Below are positions 9,875-22,200 of a stretch of 64,000 bases of DNA, piece after piece. Positions within the stretch are counted from its first letter, which is position 1. The number at the start of each line of letters is the position of its first letter. The translations under genes and the position numbers were made by a program. Below the pieces are notes generated by a model. The model made no database searches. It had not been told where the DNA came from and was given only the letters and a program-made list of their open reading frames with translations. The DNA is taken from positions 930,001 through 994,000 of the forward strand of contig NC_065551.1 of the NCBI RefSeq assembly GCF_022605725.1. The letters are read 5' to 3'. This stretch comes from Anthonomus grandis grandis (Eukaryota; Arthropoda; Insecta; Coleoptera; Curculionidae).

Positions 9875-11267
9875 ATGCAGACATCTAATGAAATAGTAAA
9901 TTTATTTTTAGTAAGACAATATGGGGATATCGTAAATCAAGTGAAACGAGTTTTAAAAAGGAAGACACCTAAAAATAAAGTTATACATGATGATGTGCGC
10001 GATCAGTTAGTTAAGTTATTAAATGAATTCAGCGTTTTTCTTGCCAACCATTGGGACTCTTTCGATCTCTTAGAGCAGAGCCTTTGCAAAAAACAATTTA
10101 ATAAAGTTAGGGATATAGTAATTAGAGCGTTTACGGTTTTAAAAGTAAATTATAAAGTACCCGTTAATATATCTGGAAAAATAGATCCATCGGTCGTAGT
10201 CGAGGAATTTGTTGAGGAGGAACAATCAAACGATACAGACGAAGAAGAAAAAGTAAATCTTGAGGTAAACACTGAAACGGAAACAATGCCTTTAACGCCA
10301 ATTGAATTTTTAACCTTTGCAAGCAAGCTTCTTCCGAGCTCGTTTGATGGTTCACCTGATAACCTTAGATCATTTTTAGATGCGGTAGAGTTGCTAAAAC
10401 AAAACTCAAATGACTTTCGTGATAATGCGGTAGCGTTAGTAAAAACACGTCTGACAGGTAAAGCTAGAGATTTAATAACTAATGAGGGAACTCTAGACAA
10501 AATAATACTTAAACTTAGGACGGGAATAAAGAAAGAAAGTACTCGTTTATTAGCAGCAAAACTATCAAATTGTAAACAAAACAATAAAGATGGAGTAACC
10601 TACGCTTCGGAAATTGAGGAGTTGGCAGGTAAATTAAGGCAAGCATATGTAAATGAAGGAGTACCTTCTGAAGTGGCTGAAAATTACACGGTTGAAGCTA
10701 CAATTCGTGCACTTACTCAAAATGCAAATAATGAAAGACCAATGATGAGTTTTCATGGAAGCCGGGACTTTTTCTACCACTCAGGAGGTCATGACGAAAT
10801 TTGTTAATTCCTCACCGGCCGCAAGCAAGAGCAGTGGTATCTTTCATCTCAGGACGGACAGATATTCTACGCGTTTTAACCAACCAAGAAATTACAGCCC
10901 GAGAAATTATTTTGAAAACCAACAGGATAATAATAACTATTATCAAAATCGGGGAAGATATAGGGGTAATAACCGTGAATATTTTAACAATAATTATTAT
11001 AACGATCTTGGAAATTTTAACAACAATAGCAATCGTGGAAATGGTAACAACAACCATAATAATCGTGGATATTTTAATAACAATACCCGTGGAGGTAATA
11101 ATTTCAATAATAATTGGGGAAATAATAACTATAACAGAAATAACTATTCCAATGATAACAATAACTCGTCCAGAAATAACGTGCGCGTTATGACCAACAA
11201 AAACGATTCGGGAAACCAAATGGACCCCCAGCAGGACCGTGTGTTGGGGGACATGATGAATCAGTAA
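9875..11267 (+). pseudogene. gypsy gag, one frameshift
   Basis: The ATG at 9875 opens a 310-codon frame with an acidic segment (VVEEFVEEEQ, about residues 108-118). A capsid-like domain follows (FDGSPDNLRSFLDAVELLKQ, residues about 165-185), as in retrotransposon gag proteins. Near 10745 the frame shifts to one that continues MEAGTFSTTQEVMTKFV. That frame ends in a very Asn-, Gly- and Arg-rich tail (about 10860-11160). There is no CCHC zinc knuckle, so the basic Asn-rich tail probably does the RNA binding. The stop is TAA at 11265-11267. Gag assembles the particle that packages element RNA in the cytoplasm. Confidence 0.8.
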
Positions 11268-11330
11268 AAAACGTATATTCCTTTAACTTGTCCTTGTCAA
11301 ATTTTGTTTTTTTGCATATTGTAATAAAAG

Positions 11331-14300
11331 ACTCTTTTAGTAGACACAGGCGCAGATATATCGGTCTTTAAGAAAACAAAGGTACGACTTGATCAACGGT
11401 TAAATTCTTCCAATCCAAGTAAAATAATAGGGGTAACTAATAAAATAACAAATGCTTTAGGAACTACCAAGACAAATATTTTTATTGAACAATTTGCACT
11501 TAATCATCAATTTCACATAGTTAATGATGACTTTCCAATACCCAGTGATGGAATATTGGGGAGAGATTTTTTGGTTAAATATCATGCTGTCATAGATTAT
11601 TCGCAGTGGACCATGGCTTTAAAATTAGAAAATGGTACAATAAAAATTATTCCTATTTTTGATAGTTTAGAAAATAATATTCTTTATATTCCACCTAGGT
11701 GCGAAGTAATTAGACATGTTGATCAATTAAAAAGTTTGAAATCGGATGCCGTGGTGATTAATAAGGAAATTGTGTCAGGTGTGTTTATCGCAAGAACAAT
11801 TGTATCGAAAGAAAACCCACTCGTCAAAATAATAAACACAACCTCTAGTAGTTTACATATTGAATTACCACAGCTGGAAACAATTAGCTTACACGAATTT
11901 AATATTTATAAAATTGAAGCGGAAACTAAAAACTGACATACTCAACTTATGTCTGAAATTAATGAGGATGTACCAGATTTTGTTAGGACTGATCTATTCG
12001 AGTTGTGCAAGGAATATTCAGATATATTTGCTTTAAAAACGGATAAGTTAACGGTAAATAATTTTTATAAGCAAGATTTAAAAGTATGTAGTAATAAACC
12101 CGTGTATATAAAAAATTATAGACAACCACAAGTTTTAAAAGATGAAATAAATATGCAAGTTCAGAAAATGCTACGTAATGACATTATCGAGCCATCGGTG
12201 TCGGAATATAATAGTTCGGTATTATTAGTACCTACAAAAAGCGCAGACGGTAAAAAAGCTTGGCGATTATGTATAGACTTTCGTTCTGTTTATAAGGCCC
12301 TTGTGGCAGATAAATTTCCTCTTCCTCGTATTGACGATATTTGGTATCAGCTTGGCAGAGCTAAGTGGTTTTCGGTAGTAGATCTTATGTCTGGATTTCA
12401 TCAAATTCCTCTTAATGAAACATCAAGAGACATTACTTCCTTTAGCAGCGATGCAGGTTCTTTTAGATTCACAAGACTTCCGTTTGGATTATCCGTTAGT
12501 CCAAACAGTTTTCAAAGAATGATGTCTATAGCTTTTGCAGGTATCACTTCAGAAAAGGCCTTTTTGTACATGGATGATCTAATTGTAATTGGCTGTTCTG
12601 AGGATCATCATTTAAAAAATGTAAGGGATGTTTTTAGCACTTGCAGGAAATATTGTTTAAAATTAAATCCACAAAAATGTAATTTTTTCATAAAGGAGGT
12701 AACTTTTTTGGGATATAAAATAACAGACAAATGTATTTTGCCCGACGAATCAAAATATGATATAGTCAGCAAATACCCAACTCCACTTTCATCGAACGAG
12801 GTCAAACGATTCGTCGCATTTTGCAACTATTATCGCCGCTCTATTCCTAATTTTGCAACTATTACATATCCACTAAACAAGCTGACAAAGAAAAACGCTA
12901 AGTTCGAATGGTCAGATGAATGCGACAATTCATTCAATCTTCTAAAAAATTCCTTAATTAGTCATCCAATACTTCAATACCCAGATTTTTCCAAAGAATT
13001 CATATTGGTGACCGATGCATCAAACATTGCATGCGGTGCCGTGCTATATCAAAATAATAATGGAATTGAGCTCCCTGTTGCATATGCTTCCAAAAGTTTC
13101 ACGAAAGGAGAATCCCATAAACCAACAATTTTAAAAGAATTCACAGCAATTCATTGGGCTATTAAGTATTTCAGGTGCTATTTATATGGTCGAAAATTCT
13201 TAGTCAAATCTGACCACAGACCATTAGTTTAATTATTTTCTATGAAGGATCCTAGTTCTAAATTAACACGAATGCGTTTAGATTTAGAAGAGTTTAATTT
13301 TGATATTGAATATATTAAAGGTACGGATAATGTCAGTGCGAACGCATTGTCAAGAATAAGCATCAATAGTCTTAAAGAAATGTATTGTGTAAGTTCTGTT
13401 TTTGCTATAACAAGGTCAATGAATAAAAAACTTAATGCAACCAGCAATGAGAATATTCTTAAACCTAAAATTTTTGAGACCTTAAATAACGTTGACGTCA
13501 TTAAATTACCATTACTGAAATTTAAAATTTATGAAAATTATATAAGATATTATATAGGATATTAATAAGTTATAAAGGAAAAAAGGAGCGCTCAAGGTAA
13601 ACTGAAAATCATTAACGATAATTTTGCATTAGAGCAAATATTGTCTCAGCTAGAAAAAATGGCTGGTGATTGCAAGTTTTCAAAAATTAAATTATATATG
13701 AATGATAATTTATTTACAAAGTGCACTATAAATGATTTTAAAAAAAAAGTTAATGAAATAACACAAAATATTACAATTGTGCTTTGCAATTCTCAGGAAT
13801 TGATCACAAGCAAAGAAAAAAGAAACGAATTAATTAAAAAATTTCATGACGACCCCTTGTTCGGAGGTCACTGTGGACAAAAACGTTTGCTTAAAAAGTT
13901 AAAGTCTTCTTTTAAATGGAGAAAAATGTCTCATGAAGTTGCGAATGTTTCGAAAAATTGTGACAAATGTCAAATAAATAAAGCAACCGCGAGTCATATG
14001 GAGCCTCTAGTGTTGACACCAACGCCTAAAAAAGCATTTGACATAGTTTGTGTTGATACTATAGGTCCATTCCAAAAGTCGAATTTAGGAAATGCTTATG
14101 CTGTAACAATACAATGCGAACTAACTAAATACGTCATTATACAACCAATACCCAATAAAGAAAGAAGTGTCCACAGTTGCTAAAGCAATTTTTGAAAATT
14201 TTATTCTTGTATATGGACCCATGAAAATCATCAGGACAGATTTGGGGACAGAATATAAGAATGAACTATTTCAAAGCCTTTCTAAACTACTCAACATTAC

Positions 14301-14893
14301 GCATAACATGTTCACCGCATATCATAGTCAAAGTTTACTGAATAAAATACTATTTAAGTATTTTATTCAGTAAACTTTGTCATAGTCAATCTATAGGCGG
14401 ATGTGAAAAAAATCATCGTGTTCTGCGATGTGTGATGCGTGTACAGACTGGGATATATGGACACAAGTTTTCTCATTTTGTTACAACACAACCCCCAGTA
14501 CATATCATTACTATACACCTTTCGAGTTAGTGTTTGGTGGAAAAGTTAATATACCAGAAAACCTAAACGGATCATGCGTAGATCCTCTTTATAATATAGA
14601 TGCGTATGATCAAGAAGTTAGGTATAGGTTGCAAGTTGCGCATAAGAGATCTAAAGAGTATTTGGAAAAGGCAAAGGAAAATCGCAAAGCTATTTGCGAG
14701 ACTAAAACTCAAAAGAATTACTTAAATCATGTGATCTTGTATTACTTACGAACGAAGGACGACAAAAATGAGATCCGTGGTTCCTTATACTGTTGTCAAG
14801 GTAAATGGTGTTAATTGCGATATTAAAAATGATAAAGGCAAGCAAATTACGGTACATAAAAATCGTCTAAAACCATATAATAACACGCTGTAA
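11331..14893 (+). pseudogene. gypsy pol: protease, RT, RNase H, integrase, with several disruptions
   Basis: Protease: LLVDTGADISVF at 11334, then DGILGRDFL. A TGA at 11934-11936 interrupts before the ATG at 11949. RT: RLCIDFRSVYKA, LPFGLSVSPNSFQRMM and FLYMDDLIVIG (YMDD). RNase H starts at LVTDASNIACGAVLYQ, with a TAA at 13230-13232. Integrase: the H-H-C-C zinc site FHDDPLFGGH..C..C lies near 13850-13970, the first Asp in VCVDTIGPF, the second in IRTDLGTEY and the Glu in GGCEKNHR (14396-14420). The end is ITVHKNRLKPYN at about 14850-14880. Frame changes occur near 13565 and 14165, and the palindromic insert lies between the last two catalytic residues. Two consecutive stops (TAA TAA near 11322) precede the protease in the gag frame. 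Confidence 0.85.
14329..14379. repeat. 51-bp perfect palindrome inserted in the integrase gene
   Basis: The arms 14329-14351 and 14357-14379 are exact reverse complements (23 bp, starting CAAAGTTTACTG) around a 5-nt loop. TCATAGT (extending to TCATAGTCAA if the CAA is counted) occurs at 14322 and again at 14380. Removing the insert and one copy restores the expected integrase reading TAYHSQ-SIGGCEKNH. The insert adds 58 bp, shifting the frame. Confidence 0.85.
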
Positions 14894-15332
14894 AAATGTT
14901 TATTTCAGCATATTATAGGTGTAAATTTTGTTTAGTTTAAGTATCAGTGTAGAATTAAGGAGACAAAGTGCAATAGACACCAAAGTGCAACTCAACAAAA
15001 TAGTGTTATACTTATTAGTTAATGGTTAATGTAAACAATTATATTTAGCTATTTCTATTGTTTATAATTTTATATTTGGGTAATTAGTTTAGCATACCAT
15101 TGTAGGTCAATAAATATTTTATTTATTTTACTATTGGGAACGTTCCATTCGTTTTAAAATATGGGAATTTATTTACTTTAAAAATGGTTTGGTTTTGTTT
15201 TAATTGTGTAATTATTTAAGATTGTATAAATATGTTGTATTCTCACCTTTGACTTATCAGTTTTTAGCTTTTACAATCAGAATTTCCTTTACTAGTGGCC
15301 ATAGTGAAGTCCATTCTCTAAGAAAGGGTAGG
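14894..15332 (+). other. gypsy 3' untranslated region and polypurine tract
   Basis: This has no reading frame of note. It ends with AAGAAAGGGTAGG directly before the 3' LTR, a purine-rich tract suited to priming plus-strand synthesis. No env gene is seen. Confidence 0.6.
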
Positions 15333-15524
15333 TGTAGGGAACACACTGTACAATATTAGTTATTCTAATATTTGTTGAATGTTTAGGCAATAGCTTAAGT
15401 GGAACATTGCTACCACAGCAATATTGAATACATGTAACGATTATAATATATATTATAATCAAACACGAATTAATTAATAGATGACAACCAAACTAAACGG
15501 TCTGTTTTAATAACCTACTTTACA
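15333..15524 (+). repeat. 3' LTR of the gypsy element
   Basis: It matches the 5' LTR with three visible substitutions and a roughly 9-bp AT insertion near 15450. It starts TGTAGG and ends TTTACA, followed by the CTTC duplication at 15525-15528. Confidence 0.88.
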
Positions 15525-16249
15525 CTTCGGTGATTCCCCTGTATCTTAAAAAAAAAGGCAGGTGCTGAATGCCCTCATTTTCGCGCATGACAAATAATAG
15601 TCAGTACGTCAATAGACAAATTGTCGGTCTTTTTAGGCAAGATTTGTAGCATTTTTTAATTTGGTTCTTATAACTACCAAATTAAATATACGTTTAATTT
15701 GTATATAATTTAAATTCTAAGTGAGCTTATATTACAACAGGTAACAATAAGGTACATAGAATATTGTAAAAAAAAACAATTTTTCTAAATGTATTATAAT
15801 ATTAATAGGTGCATGTATAATTTTAGTTCTGATAAAGATCCGAATTTAGTTTGCTTTATCTGCATCTAACGCATGTTTAAAATTACCAAGAGCTGTTGAG
15901 GATTGTTTGAGGGATATCTATAATTATATTCAAATTACGAGAGTTCTACCACTAACCAAAACTCTTTATTTTTACTCTCGATACGTGTTACGCTAACGAT
16001 GTTAGGATCTTTGAGAGAAGATTATAACACAGGTTTTAAAAACTGTTTAAGTAAAACTATTTCGTAATTTGAGTGTCACACTAAATGTTCCAACCATAGG
16101 ACTATAATTATATTGATAATAGTCCCAAAAGGGTAGAAATTCCTAAAAAAATCGCAAAATACTCTTTCGGCCAGCACAAACGCGCTGGTTGTCTCTGGAA
16201 GCTGTTGTTTGCAGAATAATGAAGCAATACAATCCTCTAAAACTTTAAT

Positions 16250-17115
16250 TTGTCGACGCAGTTACAACTGACAAATTACAATCAGCAGAGACAATTTTAA
16301 ATACTTTACAAGATCCGCTAACTTTGACTTTCTTGTTATTTTTAGAGCATATATTACCGTTATTTAATAATTTTAATAAAGAAATGCAGTCTATCGAGCC
16401 CAAACTTTATAATCTTCATTCTCGAATGTGCAATGTTTTCAAAACTCCTTTAGATTCTTTCCTTAAAAAAGCATATTTCAGATAGCTATTATCTGCATAA
16501 AATCAACGTTAAAAATCCAGACAACTACAAGCCAATTTAAAATTTATATTTTGGAGCAAAGACAACACAATACATTTTAAATGACAATTGGTCTGCAGAA
16601 AAATACCACATTCTTCGCGTACCTTGTCTGGATATTTACATTGAGGCAACATTACAAGTTGCTAAAAGATATATATGATTTTGATGACATAATATTTAAT
16701 AACATGTCATTAATAAAACCTAAATGTATTTTTGAAGGCACAGAAGAAATAATAATACATTTTCGAAAGTTAGTACTAGAAAATGATTTTCAAAAAATTG
16801 ACAACGAATCTCGAATACTGAAAAATTCGGATTTTTCTAAAACGCCATTAACATCATTAACATCATTTTGGATAAATGTTCAAACTGAGCAGTATGCTGA
16901 TGGTACCCCGGTATATCCTCTGCTCGCAAATTTTGCTTTTAATATTTTTATTTTGCCTTATTAATCTGCAGATGCAGAAAGGAAATTTTCACAGATTATT
17001 TTATTAAAAACAAAACAGAGAAACAAACTATCCACTAACAGTATTGTTGGTCTGATGCATTCAAAAGAATACATAAACAGTGTATGCTTTAACTTAAACA
17101 TTGATCAAGAATTGT
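16250..17115 (+). pseudogene. hAT transposase remnant (ZMYM/Tip100-like), C-terminal half
   Basis: In + frames, AETILNTLQDPLT, FLEHILPLFNNFNKEMQSIE and LYNLHSRM appear near 16285-16430. After a degenerate stretch the frame at 16581-16964 continues with FDDIIFNNMSLI and VYPLLANFAFNIFILPY. Next, SADAERKFSQIILLKTKQRN lies at 16968-17027. The last two are the hAT C-terminal dimerisation signature (FP.L..LA..IL.LP.SSA..ERKFS...L.KTK.RN.L). Several stops and frame changes make it non-functional. The DNA-binding zinc finger and the first catalytic acids were not found. The 5' part of the hAT interior (15529-16240) is noncoding or too decayed to read. Confidence 0.75.
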
Positions 17116-17539
17116 CGTCATATCATAATAATAATAACATGTACAAAAAATCTGTACAAAAAAATTTTCTGATTCAGATTAAACTATGGACTTTTAATCA
17201 GATTGTTTATATGTAGGTATAGACAAATTCGTCACCGCCTAAGATTTTATGATTTAGCATTTAACTATGTATAACCTTAATGAACTTTAGTTGGATATTT
17301 ATTTTTGCCAATAAAACTTTTTTGATCTCAACCATATTTTTGTGTATATTAGATTTTACAATAAAAAACGATGTATTTAATAAACTTATTTCATCTTTAA
17401 TACAAAAAAAATATACCGTTTTATTTTCAAATCTACCGCTTGCGATGATTTTGACCTGGCAACACTGCAGACCACCAAACACACGCAAAACGCCACAAAA
17501 CATCTGTCCGCTAATCCTCAACAAAATAAATTATGTGTA

Positions 17540-18620
17540 AGTAACAGCCCCCTTAATAGTTTCTTATTTAAACCGACTGCTCCTGAGGAGGTAATTAAAA
17601 ACATTTAAAAAAAAATCTTTTCTGGTTTGGATCAAATTACACCAAACTTACTAGGACAGATACTTTTTAGGATGATGGAGGTTTTAACCAGTCTCATAAA
17701 CTGCTCATTTTCTGAAGGTATCTTTCCTGATCAAATAAAATCATCAAAGGTAATTCCAATTCACAAGGGAGGAAGTGACAATCGTTCGGAAAGTTTTCCA
17801 CCTATCTCCCTACTGTCAGTTGTTTCTAAAATACTGGAGACCTTGGCCAAGACTCGCCTTTTACTGAATTTTCAAATAGGAATATAATAACACCTTCACA
17901 ATTTTCAAAACTTCAGAGTCAACACAAGCACTACAGATGCCACATACCAATTACTTGAGCATGTTTATGAGAGTGTTAATTACAAACAATTGACTGAAGC
18001 AGTGTATTGCGACCGTGCCAAAGCATTTGATTGTGTTAATCAAATGCTTTTGGAAAAAGTTAACATATATGGCTGCAGGGGTGCTGCCTTGGAATGGTTT
18101 GCATCATATCTGGAGAACAGGCAGCAGTGTGTGTGCGTTAGAGGCCCTTCCGAAACTGAGGTGTCCTCTGGATTTAAGATCATTAGGAATGGGGTTTCTC
18201 AAGGTTCTGTATTGGGTCCCTACTCTCAATCTAATACTGATCTAGCTACTCTCAACCTCAAAGGGAGCTAAGTTAGCCTTTTTGCAGCCGACACTTCTCT
18301 ATCTTGGTCAGGGCAGGATCCATTTCTTCTGCAGAGCGTTATTAACGAGGACTTAAGGGACCTAAGGTGGTGGCATCCTGTTCTTTGGTTACTGTACTGC
18401 TACTAAGTTACATTCTCTGTTTCTTCTGCAGAAGAGAGCTGTTAGAGTCTTATCATGTGCAGACTATAGGGACCACCGTAAGCCTCTGTTTCAACACTAC
18501 AAAATATTCCGTCACTGTCATTCTAATGCCTTCCAACAAAGGGCTAATATACATAATTACCAAACACCTTCTAGACAAAATGTTCAGGTACCTCAGTCTC
18601 AGAGCACTTTAAGTAGAAAT
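17540..18620 (+). pseudogene. LINE reverse transcriptase, degenerate
   Basis: Frames in order give TAPEEVIKNI and SGLDQITPNLLGQIL, then FPDQIKSSKVIPIHKGG (17720-17775), SLLSVVSKILE and RAKAFDCVNQMLLEKVNIYG (18010-18075). NGVSQGSVLGP follows near 18190, then FAADTSLSW, a relic of the FADDT active site, near 18275. A C-terminal FLLQKRAVRVLSC block is near 18420. Here VPQGS has become VSQGS and a short deletion precedes the catalytic Asp pair. Several stops and frame changes are present. The block order fits a jockey-clade RT that would copy element RNA at a nicked target. Confidence 0.75.
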
Positions 18621-19254
18621 ACTATTCTTGTTTCTTATTTTTACTATTTCTTGACCTATCTAAACCTATGTTGCAGAACCTTAATGACTTGTAATTTGCG
18701 TGCATGTATATCTAGGTTAATTTTATTTTATTTTTACTGTAGGGTAGGGCGGGGCTAGTTGAGCCACGGGGCTAGTTGATCCACGCACCATATGACAAAA
18801 ACCTAACACTTTTTAAGGAATCCGAGTGAACACGAAGCTACGTAGACCGGCCGTATTTGTTTATCTCATGAATTTAGTTGATCGCCAGCAGTTCGTCGGA
18901 GGTATCGTCAATTTTCTATTTTTGCGCGCGAAAGTAAACAATCGATATTGAATGTCAATGGTCCTACTTCGTTATTTTAAAGTTGTGGACTTCAAAGTAA
19001 GTACAATATTTTTTCATAACCGTGTTATTTTAATAATATTTAGTTAATAATAAGTTAATAATAGTTAAAAAATAACAGTTCTAAATACATTTTTTATGTT
19101 TTCATGTGTTGAATTGTTCCAAAAACGTGTGTGGGGTTAGTCGAGCCAAAATTAACGGGGCAAGTTGAGACATGGTTCAACTAAACCCCTTTCATATATT
19201 TGTTTTATTTTATGTATAAAATAAATTTTTGCTATATTCCTGTTTTATTTTCAA

Positions 19255-22200
19255 ATGCGTACTTACAAGAGGTTGACCACACGTAGAGAGGCGACAAAAG
19301 AGCAGCTATTTAATGCAGCAAAAGCAGTTGAAAAAGTATTAGAACCGCAGCAAGTGAATTTGGAATTGATCGAACGAGACTGGGCCGATATATAAAAAAA
19401 TTAAAGAGTGGAGATGGACCAGACGAAGTAACAATGGGATATGTTGCATCTCGTCAAGTTTTTTCTTTAGAGCAAGAAGAAATTCTTAAAGATTACTTGC
19501 TCAAATTGGCATCCATCTTTTATGGTCTATCGCCAATTGATGTTAGACGCCTAGCCTTCGAATGTGCAACAAAATATAACTTAAACGTTCCTCAACCTTG
19601 GAAGATAAATAAAATGGCAGGAAAGGACTGGTTGACGGCTTATTTAAAGAGAAACCCTCAGCTCTCAATAAGAAAACCAGAACCGACAAGCTTAGGTAGA
19701 GCAACCTCGTTCAATAAACATAATGTTAATATGTTTTTCGAAAAACTTGCCAACGTTATGGACAAATATAAATTTTCGCCATCAAGAATTTGGATCACAG
19801 ACGAAACGGGCGTGTCTACAGTAACAAAACCTTCAAAAATAGTAGCAGCGAAGGGAAAAAGAAACATAGGTGCTGTTACTTCAGGAGAGCGTGGAACTAA
19901 TGTAACCCTAATTACCGCCGTACCAGCAATAGGGAATACAATACCACCCATGTTTGTCTTTCCCAGAAAAATTAAACCCTATTTTATTTAAAACAGTCCT
20001 CCAGAATGCATGCAGAAATGCAAGTGGTTGGGTGACTGATTTAGAATTTTATGATTTTATGAAGCATTTCGTTAAACATACAAGCCCTACTAAACAGTCT
20101 CCTGTTTTTGTACTTTTACTGGACAATCATTCATCACATTTATCAATTGAGACTGTAGAATATTCAAAGAACAACGAAGTGGTAATGCTTTCATGCCCAC
20201 CACCACACTGCACCCACAAACTTCAGCCACTAGACGTGTCAGTCTTTGGACCTTTCAAGAAGTATTTGGCTTCTGCCTAGGATGCATGGCTTCGTAACAG
20301 CCCCGGACAGACAATTAGCATATACGAAATACCAAAAATTGTTGCCACAGCTTTGCCATTAGGAGCTACAAGTTCCAATATAATAAATGGATTTTCAAAA
20401 ACGGGTATATATCCTTATAATCGTGATAAATTTTCTGATACAGATTTCGCGCCATCATATGTGACTGATCGTCCAGTTCCCGAATCTATATCTCAGCCAC
20501 CGTCGACAGAAAATAACAGCATTTCTATTTATTTATTTATTTGTTTATTTATTTATACTCTTACAAACACATTTGAAATGTAATTATATGTGGGAGTGCT
20601 TACTGGCTTGCAGAAAGAAAAAGGAAAACCAATAATAATGATGAAACTAAACCCACACTAAAACTAATAACATTTAATAAAATACACCTACTTACAATTA
20701 AAAATCAAAAACAAAAAGAACAGATTAACAAGTAAATGATTAATCAGATAAGGATACAAAATCAGTCTTAATTTGGCGAATACTAATATTAAAGAGATCT
20801 ATATCATATTTTTGTAATTCTTGCATCATTCTATTAAATGGCGAACAACTTGAGGGTAAACACTGGAAAAGATTGTTATTTCTTATTCTCAAATTGATTT
20901 TAGGAACAGCAAATGATAGATGATTAATTAAAGAATAGTTCTTATATTTTAAGTTGTTAGTTATGTAGTAAATAAATAAGACATCATTCATATTACGCCT
21001 AACACTCAATCGTACCATTTTAAATTCAATTAGCTTACTATTATAGGAGATCATATAAGGATATGCATTATGTGTTTTTAAGTACTGGTATCTTAAAAAT
21101 CTTTTTTGGACCCTTTCAATCATATTAATATGCACCATTGCTTTAGGTACCCAGATAACTGAGGCATACTCCAAGATCGGTCTGACCAGTGAGTTGTACA
21201 GAATTATTTTTTATTTTATTTCTTTAAAATGTTTTGTATTTCTTATTACAAAACCAAGAAGCTTATATGCTTTGTTTACAATAGTTTCATAGTGTTGCTT
21301 AAATTTGAGATTTGTTTGAAAACAGAGTCCAAGATCCCTAAATTTACTTTTACTAGTTAACGATAAATTATCAATTTTGTAATCAAAATTTATAAATTGC
21401 ATTTTTCTTGTGAAGGTTAGAATTTGACATTTATCTATGTTTAATGACATTTTATTTTCTCTGAACCACTGGGCCACCAAGTTCAAATCAATTTGCAGCT
21501 CAAGACAATTAATAAGAGATGTTATGTGCATAAATAATTTAAAATCATCAGCAAACACGAGACATCTAGCATGCTTTATACAGTTTGGCAAATCGTTCAG
21601 AAAAATTAGAAATAAGGGAGGCCCAAGGTTACTGGCCTGAGGCACCCCAGATGTTACTATATATATTTTTGCCAATTTTTTACCAACTTTAACTTGCTGA
21701 GGCCTTCCGGTAAGATAAGATACCATAAACCTACATGCTTTCAGCGAGAATCCAAATTTACCCAACTTATTCACCAACAGCCCATGGTCAACCCGGTCCC
21801 AGCACTTCCCAAACCATAGCTTCAGAAACACCTGATGACAACTCCATACCATCTACATCTACTGGAGTTTTCTCACCTGAAAGCTTGCGGCCTTTGCCTA
21901 AGGCAGAACCAAGAAAAACACAAAACCAGAGAAAGTAGAGAGCTTGCGCGATTTTGACAGACACGCCAGAAAAAGAAGCACTTGCTGAAGAACAAAGCAA
22001 AGGAAAATGAAAAGTTCTGGTAAAATAGACAAAAAGAAGAAAGAAGCTATTTTAACAGATGTGTGATCTCAGGTAATACACTATTGAAAACTAAAGAACG
22101 ACGGTCCAATTTTACTGCTTCACATTCAGACGATGGAAAGACTCTAGAAGCCGTTGCTCGAGAAAAAGAAAACAAGAATCCAAGAACATAAAACAGCATA

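Larger units (their letters stand above)
5468..15524 (+). mobile_element. Ty3/gypsy LTR retrotransposon, complete but degenerate, carrying nested insertions
   Basis: Two LTRs (5468-5650 and 15333-15524) flank a gag-pol interior in the order gag, protease, RT, RNase H, integrase. Matching CTTC duplications bound the whole. Without the Harbinger element (6144-9784 plus its 3-bp duplication) and the 58 bp added by the palindrome near 14329, the element is about 6.4 kb. The LTRs differ by about three substitutions and one short AT indel, so insertion is fairly old but not ancient. No env-like frame was seen between the pol end at 14893 and the 3' LTR. Confidence 0.9.
5260..17467 (+). mobile_element. 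hAT-family DNA transposon split by a gypsy element
   Basis: The left terminus reads CAGCGTTGCCAGGTC and the right terminus, reversed, CAGTGTTGCCAGGTC. Both are followed by a CTACCGTTTT-like or TCTACCGCT-like subterminal sequence. CAG.G.TGCCAGGT ends are typical of hAT elements. An 8-bp target duplication was not found (GCTATAAG on the left, CAGACCAC on the right), so one flank may be rearranged. The gypsy element sits at 5468-15524, leaving about 2.15 kb of hAT sequence. The transposase remnant is in the right part. Confidence 0.7.

Noticed and set aside
10801..11219. Overlapping frames of 130 and 135 codons rich in Ile/Thr/Val
   Set aside because: These are shadows of the Asn-rich gag tail: AAT/AAC repeats read in other frames give Ile, Thr and Val runs.
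14894..15332. Possible env gene of the first gypsy element
   Set aside because: No frame of useful length or transmembrane pattern lies between the pol end and the 3' LTR.
17261..17540. Paired 86- and 87-codon frames on opposite strands at the hAT right end
   Set aside because: They overlap each other and the hAT terminus. There is no recognisable product.
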